Shown piece after piece: positions 22,597-33,000 of a stretch of 64,000 bases of DNA (positions within the stretch are counted from its first letter, which is position 1; every line of letters starts with the position of its first letter). The stretch lies in assembly GCA_024699855.1 (NCBI GenBank), contig JAMPIQ010000002.1:14818001-14882000 (forward strand), read 5' to 3'. Both the position numbers and the translations under genes were made by a program. Source of the stretch: Aphelenchoides besseyi (lineage: Eukaryota > Nematoda > Chromadorea > Rhabditida > Aphelenchoididae). The notes beneath the pieces are model-generated. The model had not been told where the DNA came from and made no database searches. It saw nothing but the letters and a program-made list of their open reading frames with translations.

Positions 22597-25038
22597 TAAA
22601 CTTGGTCGCTTGTCTTCAAACGAACCATCAATTCGTCAAAATCATTTAATGTAATGCAATGCGAGAAGATAAACGCTGAGTCAAACACAACCAAATGAAA
22701 ATTTCAGATAAAAGAAGTTCAACTAGACGGGTGTTTGAAAGAATCATTAATGAAAGTAACTGCATTTGGCTGATCAATTTCATTGTTCTTCTCAATCCGA
22801 GACTTTGAAGTTAGTTCCAGAACAGCAAAGATTATCAAATTGATGATGCGTTTTGCGAACATAGACAGACTGTCTGCTAGAAAACAATAATTTACAATTA
22901 TTAAATAGAATTTGCTTTACCTTTTCACACGGTCAGTAAAAATTAGAAAACGCAGCCTCAAAGCTCATCACGAAGCGGTTTGGCCGTTTACAAGTTTTAC
23001 TACTCTTCCAAGTTAAACAGCACTACAAAATTCTCAATGCCATTGTTAGACTTCTGCACTAGATGAGTCCACGCTCTTTTCTAAATCAAGCATCATATTC
23101 GTTGTCGATATTCCCAATCGATTGTAATTCTAAACGAGTATTTGTAGTAAACATGAAAACGCAATTCGTCGATGAGAATTTGTGAACAGACACCAGTAAA
23201 GTTGTTTCTATCGATCTTATGCTTTTGTTTGCATTTCATGCCAAATATTATTAGATATCTGGAGCAAATGAATTCATCAAATTTGCTGCATCGTATTTGT
23301 TTATAGAACACGTAATAATCACAATATCCTTTTCATCGATGGTTTATCAAAGTGAACCGAAAATAATTTCTATGTTAACACAACACTTTGCATTAAATTC
23401 ACAAATTATTCAAGAACTTTATTTCAATCGGAGATAAAGAGACGGAAAAGTGACTAGCATTCATAATCGTCAATGTGTATGACTTCCTGCTTGACAGTTC
23501 AAATCGGAAAAAGTAATGGGTTATTGTGCAAGAACACATTAAAATAAAAATCAGAGGTATGTGAAACACAACGACTGTTCGTAGTTGGTATATGTAGAAA
23601 TCCATTGAAAATCCAACTTTTCTTTCTTTTTGTCGTGATGTATTGAATGAATGCCATTCATTAATGCTAGAGAGCGCAACTCGTGTCTAGAAGCCGCGAG
23701 AAACCCAAGTTGATTTCCAAATACCAATTGTAGGCGAAACTCCAGGATGAGAGATTCCACGCCCACAGAGCTAAAGTCGAACCCGGTACAAAGTAATACC
23801 AACTGCATTTTTGACGCACAAAGCGTTGTGTTGATCACAGAAAAAATTGTAACCAGCCATCACTTTCCAAAGGTTGAACGGGATCCACCGGACCTCTTAC
23901 AAATTAAACTCGTTGTAGCGGAAGCTAGGAAGGTTGAGGTGACAGTTTTCCACGATGTTTGCGCAGGGCTATGCTGTTGCGTTTTCCTGCCGATAAATGC
24001 AAATGCATTATCCATCTTCGCTGTAGTTGCTAAAAACAGTAATACAGTAATTTAGAAAAATTAAGTAATCACTTACAGCTTCATTCGCTCAGCAAGAGTT
24101 GCTACATCACAGTAAAAAATTTGTCACGAAACTTTTCAACGTCTTCATAGCACCAAAAATATATGAAGTTGTGTTGTTCCAGCACACTGTTGTCGCAGCA
24201 CTCCAGTTTAATTCTGCTGAAAATACAACACAGTTAGTAAATTACCGAAACTCGTGAAATAGTACACGAAAGTTAAAAAAGAAATTGAGAAGATGTTATG
24301 ATCGAAATTGTAGGTTTCAGATGATTATGTTTGATAGGAAAACGCTAGACCGCCAAGTTGTATCAACGATATTGCTTAATCAAACTATTTGAAAAACTAT
24401 AGATGATTGTTTAAGAAGCTTTGAATTGAAGTGCAAAGATAGAAATATATGGTAGTTGATTTACAGCAAGTGAAATTAAAATGGTCCCGAAACAGTGATG
24501 TCGATATCAAATAATGAATTTTGATTCGATGAGCGAAAAAGAACGAAAAACTTTGCAATGGCTTTTAATGAACTCTATTACATGAACACCGTCTATAACT
24601 AGTGACCGATAACATCTCTACCTGAGGAAAGCTGTTCATGTGACTTGGCATCCAGTCATCGCGCTAAACCGCGCCGCGGAACTTTCAATTGACCTGTTTA
24701 TCGGGTAACGCATAGTATCGGTTACAAACAATGGTAGCGGGATAAATAATAACCGTCGGCAAAAGTCATAAAAGACAGTTGCCGCGAGTGTTGTTACGGT
24801 AGACAATGGTCTGTTTGAAAGTGCTCTTACTGGAAGAGGAAAATCAAAACGCGGGTTGCTAGCTGGTCTTTTCGATAAAAGTTATTGTAATTTGTCCATT
24901 AGTTTCTATTCAACATCACGATAAATCTACAGATGTCCAACTTTGACCAATAGTCTTCTAATGTCGACAGTAATGAAATGCTTGTTCGGTTAGTTTGATT
25001 GTAGCGGGATTTTACAAATTTCAGATTTTAAATTATCA
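22597..25038. other. 2.4-kb region with no secure gene
   Basis: Two minus-strand pieces look exon-like: 24029-23901 (acceptor TTTTTAG, donor GTAAGAG; contains MDNAFAFIGRK) and 23770 downward (acceptor GACTTTAG; contains VFGNQLGFLAASRHELRSL). I could not join them in phase or name a family. The remainder is AT-rich and shows nothing recognisable. Confidence 0.25.
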
Positions 25039-25051
25039 ATGTAAATACGTT

Positions 25052-25798
25052 AGGCCCAAAGCACAGTGATCACAGTCAATGGGAGCGCGATCAAAAGAAC
25101 AAACGAATTCGTGTATCTGGGGCAGCTCATCCAAATATCCCGCGACCATGGGCGAGAAATTGGGCTACGAATTGGTGCAGCATGGGGCAGCTTTGGTCGA
25201 GCACGAACGCTTCTCACCAACAAATCAACCTCCATCTCGATCAAATGACGCTACTTCCAAATGGCGATTCTCCCGACGCTCCTTTACGCATCCGAGACAT
25301 GAGCCCTCACAAAGACGAACCTCATCCGCCTACTCCGCACTCAAAGAGCGAGGGAAAGGCGAATGCTCGGGTTTCGGTTGAGAGATGGGAAGTCGTCAGT
25401 ATGGATTTGAAGCATCACGAAGCTCCCAGACGTCGTCGCACCACGAAAACGCAAATGGTGGTTCGCTCAGAAAGCTCTCAACCGGAGCGACAACCGATGG
25501 ACAGAGCGACTTACACAGTGGACACGAACAACTCAACGTCCACTCGGACGACCACGCACCCGGTGGGAAGACGACCTACGGAAGCACGTTGGCCAGCACT
25601 ACGCCTCCGCTGGCCGCCGATGGATTGAAGCCGCAAGAGACGCAAGGCGATGGAGCCGAGCCGAGCGGTCGTACACCCGACCGCTGAAGTTCCGTCGACG
25701 ACCGCATGTCGCCTCCGCCAACCTCACCGCGACGTCGAGTGGCTAACCCCACTCTTCACTCTTGTTCATCTGTCGCCGAGCGTGAATAAAACATAATC
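25052..25798 (+). mobile_element. 5'-truncated non-LTR retrotransposon, 3' end of RT ORF
   Basis: The 13-bp word ATGTAAATACGTT occurs at 25039-25051 and again at 25799-25811, a target-site duplication. Between them one frame encodes the C-terminal part of a LINE endonuclease-reverse transcriptase: VNGSAIKRTNEFVYLGQLI, then RRMLGFRLRDG, then RWTERLTQW and GRPRTRWEDDL. Three TGA codons interrupt this frame (after SISIK, after LLYASET and after SSVWI). The insert is truncated at its 5' end and dead. The motifs fit RTE-like elements, but the clade is not certain. Confidence 0.82.
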
Positions 25799-25811
25799 AT
25801 GTAAATACGTT

Positions 25812-26368
25812 TATAACGATGGTTCAACGTGTTAGCATGTCAAACCGACAGCAGATCGTCCAACTGGTGCTGTGCTCAACACCAACAGATGTACGTCAAA
25901 GTCGGAGATTCGGAAGTCAGTGAGGACAACTTTTGTATCATTTTAAGTTGTTTTCAGTTATGCGGGTAATACTGTTATCGGATTTTTTGCCTGACAAAAC
26001 CACATCGAACGATAACTTTTCGGTGAGCTTTGTTTTTATTGGAGACCGGGCGAAAAACAAAACTAAATTGAAAGTTTAATACAACTCGAAAAACGAAAGA
26101 AAAGCAAGTAATTGAAAAATTGGAAACCAACCGTCAAATCAAGTTGTTTTGCGGCAAAGACACTTTGGACAGTAGGCGTTTGAGTTGTTTTGTTATGCCA
26201 CCATTTTTGCATAGGATGTTCGTTGTATTTAGGTTAAGTTCCCTGAATGTCTGGAAGTACTCAGTGATGAGGACGAATTGTTTGGTATAAGTGAAATGGA
26301 AAGCGAAACGTTCGTCGAGTTGAAGTCTTATGTTCCATTGGCAGAACCAAAGAAAAACGCCTTAGTTA
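25812..26368. other. Possible host exons upstream of mariner insertion
   Basis: An acceptor at about 26231 opens an acidic frame (VKFPECLEVLSDEDELFGISEME) that runs to the mariner's left TA. Earlier GT-AG bounded pieces (25819-25918; 25960-26021) exist but do not join in one frame. A host gene interrupted by the mariner is possible but unproven. Confidence 0.25.
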
Positions 26369-27754
26369 TTGGGTTGTTACTAAAGTTTTGTCTGATTGCG
26401 CAATGCATTTTCTAAAATTGGAACGAAAGGAATTGACCGGTCGATTGGAAATTAAACGAAGTGTCAAATTTGATTTATTGGATCTGCTGTTTCTCGACAT
26501 CGCTATTCCTGTTTCCTTGACTAATTTCGTCAAATGGGTCTCACTCGTGAACAAGTGCGACTTCTGCTTCTCAACGAATATCGTCTCCATCACTCGCCCG
26601 CCAAAGCCGCCGCCATCATCAACTTGACACATGGAACGCGAACGACCACCGAGAGGACGGCATGTCGATGGTTCAAAAAGTTCGACGATGGACTCGAGGA
26701 TTTGGCCGATCAACCACGAACAGGACGTCCGCCAACGGTTCATCAACCGACGATTCTCAACGCTGTGTCCAATCGATCTGCGCAATCAACTCGCGAATTG
26801 GCCAATGGTTGTTGCCATGTAACCGTTTGGAGAACATTAAGACGAGCGGGCAAGCAATTCTTTATGTCTACAATCACTAATGGTTATTCTCGTTTAGGTC
26901 TCCGGCATCGACGAGGACGGTGGGTACCCCACGAGTTGACGGACCTGCAGAAGCAACGGCGAGTCCGGGCTGCCGAAAATCTCCTCCAGCAGCAACGTGC
27001 CAACCCGTTCGTCCACCGGCTCCTAACCTGCGACGAAACATGGGTCCAACTTGACAATCCATATCGCCGTGGGCAATGGTTGCGTCCCAATCAGCGACCG
27101 GGTGGTACACCCCGGCCGAATCTTTTCCAAACAAAAGTTATGCTTTCTGTTTGGTGGAATCGGTTAGGTGTTGTGCACTGGGAGTTGTTGGACCGCGGGC
27201 AGACGATCACTTCGGAACTGTACTGTGTCCAAATGGATCGAGTCGCCGCCGCCCTTCGTCATCGCCACGACGTTCTACTGCTCCAGGACAACGCGCGACC
27301 GCACACCGCCCGAAGAACTCAACAGCACCTGAGGACTTTGGGTTGGACGGCAATCGAGCACCCGCCGTACTCTCCGGACCTTTCGCCAACGGACTACCAT
27401 CTCTTCCGTTCGCTAAAGACGTGGATACGAGGACGCCGATTCAACGACGTCGATCATCTCTGCCGGTCCCTCAACTCGTTCTTCGCCTCCCGTCATCGAT
27501 CCTTCTACATGCGCGGAATCACCCAATTGCCCGGACGGTGGCGCCGAACTATCAACTCAAATGGCGAGTATTTTTGATGATTTGTGTTAATTTTAATGAA
27601 TGAATTCTAATCTACAACGAAAATCATACTTAGGACAGTAGGCAGCTGAACAACCGAACTTCGTTCACACACTTCTAACCGACCGGTCAATTTCTTTCAT
27701 TCCTAATTTAGGTCACTCATGACGCAATCAGACAAAACTTTAGTAACAACCCAA
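26369..27754 (+). mobile_element. Mariner element, apparently intact
   Basis: A 1,386-bp element bounded by TA on both sides (26367-26368 and 27755-27756). The first 32 bp, starting TTGGGTTGTTACTAAAG, are matched perfectly by the inverted last 32 bp, and looser pairing continues inward. It contains one full transposase frame. Perfect terminal repeats and an open frame suggest recent mobility. Confidence 0.92.
26534..27577 (+). CDS. Mariner transposase
   Basis: The frame has 347 codons, near the 345 usual for mariner. It has an N-terminal paired-type DNA-binding region (RTACRWFKKFDDG, RTGRPPTV), a WVPHELT linker motif, and the DDD catalytic triad in CDETWV, LLQDNARPHTA and PYSPDLSPTDYHLF. It would cut and paste the element at TA sites. 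A 48-nt in-frame segment (26850-26897) beginning GCAAG and ending TTTAG interrupts the otherwise typical LRRAGLRHRRGRWVP region. It looks like a GC-AG intron; removal gives about 331 residues with normal family spacing. Confidence 0.9.
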   Translation: MGLTREQVRLLLLNEYRLHHSPAKAAAIINLTHGTRTTTERTACRWFKKFDDGLEDLADQPRTGRPPTVHQPTILNAVSNRSAQSTRELANGCCHVTVWRTLRRAGKQFFMSTITNGYSRLGLRHRRGRWVPHELTDLQKQRRVRAAENLLQQQRANPFVHRLLTCDETWVQLDNPYRRGQWLRPNQRPGGTPRPNLFQTKVMLSVWWNRLGVVHWELLDRGQTITSELYCVQMDRVAAALRHRHDVLLLQDNARPHTARRTQQHLRTLGWTAIEHPPYSPDLSPTDYHLFRSLKTWIRGRRFNDVDHLCRSLNSFFASRHRSFYMRGITQLPGRWRRTINSNGEYF

Positions 27755-28079
27755 TACATGTTTTTTGTTGTGAAGCGACAACAAAGTCGATTGCATTCAA
27801 AGACTCGGTTTAACTTAAGGGTTGAGAGTTCTAGAGTTGATGTCGAGCAGCGACATTGCCCGATGAGCTTAAATGCGATCACTAATCAATGTTTAGGAGC
27901 GCAATCCATGGAGGGTTTCCAGTGACAGATCGATTTCTGTTAAAACGATTCAATCGGATACTCTCAAGTAAAATCGTTAGCGTTTATAGCTCGATTCTAA
28001 CTGTTTAGTTTTTGCTGACATTTACATGGTTTGAAGCTTATTAGTGGGTGTTGTTGTTCTGTTTATGATAATCAACTGC

Positions 28080-28590
28080 TGTCGTTGTTAAAGTTTATTT
28101 TACAGGATTCAACTTTTGCGATTGCTCAGTATGTTCTTAATTTCAATTCTGCTCTCGATGAACTTTAGTTTTCCAAATTCATAGGATTATAATCTTTTAA
28201 GCTCGTTAACTAGTGCGCCAATTCAGAGTTCTCCATGATCAGCGGGAGGAGCTCCAAAAACTTTTGCAATTTTGAGCGATTTTTGACGGATTGTTCGGCT
28301 TTGAAGGGCTCTCATTTCTCTCTCAGTTATCCGGTGGCTACAAGTTTGGACACGTTGAATAGCCAGACTTTTGGACTGTATATCAACACAATACAAGCAC
28401 TAGTTGTTGCCAGAATCTCAGAGATACATCAATTGGCGTGATGGACGTGCTATACAAGGGAATGGGGGGTGTTGTGTGTTTATGCTCTCTGGCTGATTGG
28501 ATTTCGCTGATATTCACAGGGTTTTGAGTTGATTAATAGCTATTGTTCTTCTGTTAATTACAAGCTTCTATAGTCATTGGTTCTTAAAAT
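28080..28590 (+). repeat. Dispersed repeat, copy 1 (with conserved frame)
   Basis: Closely similar by eye to the reverse strand of 53560-54060. Both copies share an open frame encoding NSQTFGL.INTIQALVVARISE, and both carry TAG at the same place in that frame (28211-28213 here). The edges are approximate. No terminal repeats or target duplication were found. Confidence 0.7.
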
Positions 28591-30057
28591 GCAATCGTTT
28601 GGAAATCTCAGAAGTTTTGTCAGGATCATACCAAAAGATCAACAAATTTGCACATAGATTGTGACAGGCTTAAGATATTGTATCTGAAATGTAAGATTTT
28701 GTTGTGTTACTTTTTAACTGAGAGTAAAAGGTTTAGGTTGATCTTTTCAAGCACTAGGATTTGAAAATAAAGAAACTTACGAAGAGGTTAAGAGACCTCT
28801 TTTAGTTTGTTGTACGAAGTTCGTTCGAAAAACTTGATGCGACGTAGGTTTCGAATGTTGGCTGTTTATAAAAAGATTAGGCGTTATTCAACAACAGCCC
28901 CCAACGGGTGAAGAATAACCTCCCACGATTTTCTGGAAGATCACTTCCCCACTACTGAACAGCAACTTCGGAGATGTGATTGTTAAAAGATTTCAATTCG
29001 GATATTCTGGTGGATTAGCGAAAAATCTGCTAGTTTGCTTTTGAACTTTGCATATCCAACCCGCTTCCTCGGGTGTTTGGTATTGTTAAATCTCATGTTC
29101 GGATATTTTGTTGGATATCAAGTAAGCGACTAGCATCCTTCAGAGGACGAAACTCTTATTTTCAGGAAAAATAACCGAGAGAAAAACGAAAGTTCTATTT
29201 GCTATTGTCAGTTGATCGCAAAACTGTTTGGCCACGAATTCATTTCTTAAATGTGTTTCCCATTTGAATTTCTGTTTTTAGTCCTAATTGTTGTAAGATC
29301 CTTTCATTACCCTTATTGAACTGTTGTCCTTCTCTTCTGCTCATGTAAATTTCCGGCGTATTATAAAAAGTCAGTGTTGTTCTTAACTGTTTATTGGATT
29401 TCATTTTTGTCTATTGTTTTTCCAATGTCATTGATCGACCGTTTTAGTGTTTATCATGTGTCGATCAATAAGCATCGCAATCATTTTACCGTTTACGTTA
29501 ATGTTTCACAAAATCGAGTGAATTCACATGACATTTTTTCATAATCATCTCACTAGTGCTTCGAGCAGATTATGAGATTTATCACCATTGCTCCGGTTTA
29601 TAAGATCGTCAATTAGTCCCACTTACAGATATACTGGTTACTCAACTAAGCAATTATCTTCTTTTAGAAAACTAAACTTTTGATTTTGGATGAAACACAG
29701 AAGTTGCATGGATTCGACACCTTTGGTTGAGTGTGCAACTCTCGAATAATCTTGCTTTGAGGAATCCTTGTTGATGTCAAGTAAGCAATTAACTCCATTT
29801 AAAAAACTAAAATTTTTTCAGATGGAACACGAATATTCTTGGACTGAACTCGATTGTACCGATTCTTAAAAGATTCCACTTCCGAATATCTCGCTGCTTT
29901 TGCGAATACATTGTTTGCTTTTTTTGGAATTTACGTGGGCTTAAGAATTTAATTTTGGTGTATGGGATTCAGGTGTTTATTAGTTCAGTAGACGATTAGT
30001 GCAGGAATATAAGGAAATGTGCATAAGATGTGTCTGCCTCTTTCGATATCCACGGTT
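28591..30057. other. AT-rich region downstream of ALP/ZASP gene
   Basis: No coding region seen. Loosely similar short phrases recur, for example TTGTTGGATATCAAGTAAGC near 29110 and TGTTGATGTCAAGTAAGCAA near 29770, suggesting old degenerate repeats. Part may be 3' untranslated sequence. Confidence 0.4.
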
Positions 30058-33000
30058 CTACGAATGAGCCCGACAAAACGGATGTCCATCTCGGGCATAA
30101 AAGTTCTGGCCTTCCAAATTAACGTTACACGACTGAAAACGTTTATATTCGACTGTTTTCGTTCAAACTTACGTGGCAATTAAAACAGTTCGAATGAAAA
30201 GCGGATCCAATCGCTTCGATCCAACGATCACCGGCTTCAATTGGGAACTTGCACGAAACACATTTGGTCGTGAAGAGTTGGTTCCAATCTAAACATTCGG
30301 TTTTCATTGTTCGCTCATTGAGGTCTAAGGACCTTTTTCACAATACGGTTGTCCGTTTTCCAAATAAAAAGCGGTGTTTCCAAATGGTCGTCGACAATGT
30401 TGACAGGTAAAACATTCCGGATGCCATTGCCGTTGCAAAGCATTCAAACAGTCCTACAAACTCGAGATTATTGAACGAACCAATTTCACTTGTTTACGGC
30501 CGTTATTGCAAGTCCGCATTTGGCACAAGCCGGAGCAATTAAAGTCTCAAAACACTTCTCACAATACTTCTTTCCATCTTCTTCCACGAAACCGCAATCC
30601 AAAAGTTGACGATTGCAAATCGCATTCGCACATCGAAAGTGTTCTTGGCACCAAGTCTTTCCAGTTGCCAACACAAACGATCCACTAAACTTTTGTTGTA
30701 CTTTGAAACTCTCGACACATACCTGATTTCTTTATGGCAGAATTCGCAACGTGGAGGTTGTCCCGTGTGATTCAGCAACTGACCGCGCTGTTCGCCTGTC
30801 GATTGATCGATTTGTCGTGAAAAAGGCGAAGCATTCGACGTGCTGCTGCTCAATGCCGAGTTATACGAAGCAGTCACTAAAAATAGAAAGTGAAGTTGTG
30901 AACAGTTGAATGGCTTTGGAAAAGAAAGAAAAAGTCGATAGAAGATTGCTGTGAGAGGAAATCAAAGACGCAAAGAAAAAGAGAAGAAGTTGCACGTTCA
31001 ACCGTTAGACACACAAACATCCTGAAATTTAAGTTTGTATTCGATTATCTTAACATAGTTAAAAGTAGAACACATGCTCTAGTTGCTCTCGTCACTCGTT
31101 CTTACCTCGACGGCTGTTCGGTTTTGGATGACTCCACAAATACTGGACATCAAATTCACCGACTTTCGCTTCGGCTTCTTCCAACAACTCCATTGTTTGT
31201 GTATGATGCGGATGTATTCGTCGTTCATTCAGAACTTCGAGTCGAGTCAACAGCGATAGAAACGAACTTGTTCGCAATAAACAGTCTTGAAGATGAGCGG
31301 GAGTTGAGCTACGACTTCGACCATTCAAGTAGTTGGGTAGAATTGAGGTCGTTGAATGAAAGTGTGGCATTGGTGGAGGTAAATCGATGGAGTCTTCGGT
31401 TGAGTTTCGACGATTTAAAGAAGAAATTGATAGTCGTGAATTTGAACCGTTTTGATATCCGAACAATGGCACCACAGAATTGATGTTGTTCTTCATGATG
31501 GCTGACTTCTGTGGTTTCTTCAATTCGAGGGTTTCAATCCGCTCAAGAGTAGTTATGTTGAAGGTTGTTTCCACTTGACCGCAGATTTCATCGTTTTTGG
31601 GTTCTCGTATGAGATTATCTTCGTAAACAATTTCACAGGATTCGGTGTTAATTGGCACAAACTGATTGGTTGTTGACTCGTATCTTTTGATCGATAACTC
31701 GTGTGCTGCGGCATCCAAACGATTGGCTTCCAATTGTAAAGTCACGAGTAGGTCGTCCAACTTTTGAGTTTCGTTCTTCATCTCCTGCAATCGGTTTTCT
31801 CGTCGACTTTCTTTTTCGTTCGACACTGTTGAGGTTTGAGCTTTGGCTTTCTCGTCGACGTTAAATGATTGAATGGTGGTTGATGGTTGAATTCGAATTT
31901 TGGTTCTTTCCGGTTGCTGCTGTTCATAGGTGACAACATTCGCATCTTTATCGACGACAGATGTTGAATAGTTGAGAGATGATGTGTCTTGTAATTGGAC
32001 GGATGAAACAATTTGAACGGGACGCTCAGCTAATTGAACGGTTGAGAAGCCCCGAACGAACGGACGTAGATGTGAACGAGACGTTGAAGAAGTCGTGGAC
32101 TTAGATCTAAAAACTTGTATTCGAACAATCACTTTGATTATCTAAACTTACTTGAGACTTTCATTTTTAATGGATGAATGAACGGTCTGCTCGTTCAAGA
32201 GTTCGGGATATTCATCAATCTCTTCATTGATTGGTGACAACAACGTTGTCGAGAGTTTGTTAGAATTTTGTTGTTGCAAACTCAGAACCATCGTTTCATT
32301 TGTCTCATCTTCCTCAAATTCAAAAGTTGGTGTCAAATCTCCGTCTACTTCATCTTTGTCAATTGGCGATATGGAAGTACCCGGTGAAGAAGTTGAAGAA
32401 GCTGAAACGGAGTTCAAAGCTGAGCTAATAGATATCAACCTACCAGTTAGTATGTCACGTTCTTCGACAATTTCAGCTCGGTATTTCCAATTTGTTGGCT
32501 GCGCAGAAACTTCGGCATTTTCATTTGAAATGTCGATTAGATTCGTTGACTCGACTTCTGCTATTTCTTCAGTGATTTCCTCGTCAACATCGGCCTCATT
32601 GCCATTCAGATCACCGGCCGCCGTTAGCGTGACACTTGACGAACTGGGCATCAGGTTCAGAAATGAAGAACTACATGACGTTTCCATGGGCTTCGATGGT
32701 AGTTCGGCATTCGACCATGCAAATGGATTGCGTCTCATCGGTGTGGACAATCGATCAGGCGTATTCACAACTCGCTTGGCGAGAGGATGATCGTTTGGTG
32801 GACGACGTCGAATTGTGTTCGCTATTTCAGCCATTCGACCGCATTCAAAATCCGAAATCACCGACTAAACAACAAAAGTTGAAAGAACAAGATCGATTGC
32901 AACCTTAAGATTTCTTGTGGATAAACCTTCAGTGGATGTTCCATCAAACGTATACTTCCAATAGCGTTGTGCATCGGCAGTTCGTTGTATTCGACCAGGA

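Noticed and set aside
25182..25628. 148-codon frame over the LINE fragment
   Set aside because: A shadow frame. The real RT frame is in another phase and is recognisable despite its stops.
31124..31483. 119-codon plus-strand frame
   Set aside because: Antisense shadow of ALP/ZASP exon 11, which joins in phase with its neighbours on the minus strand.
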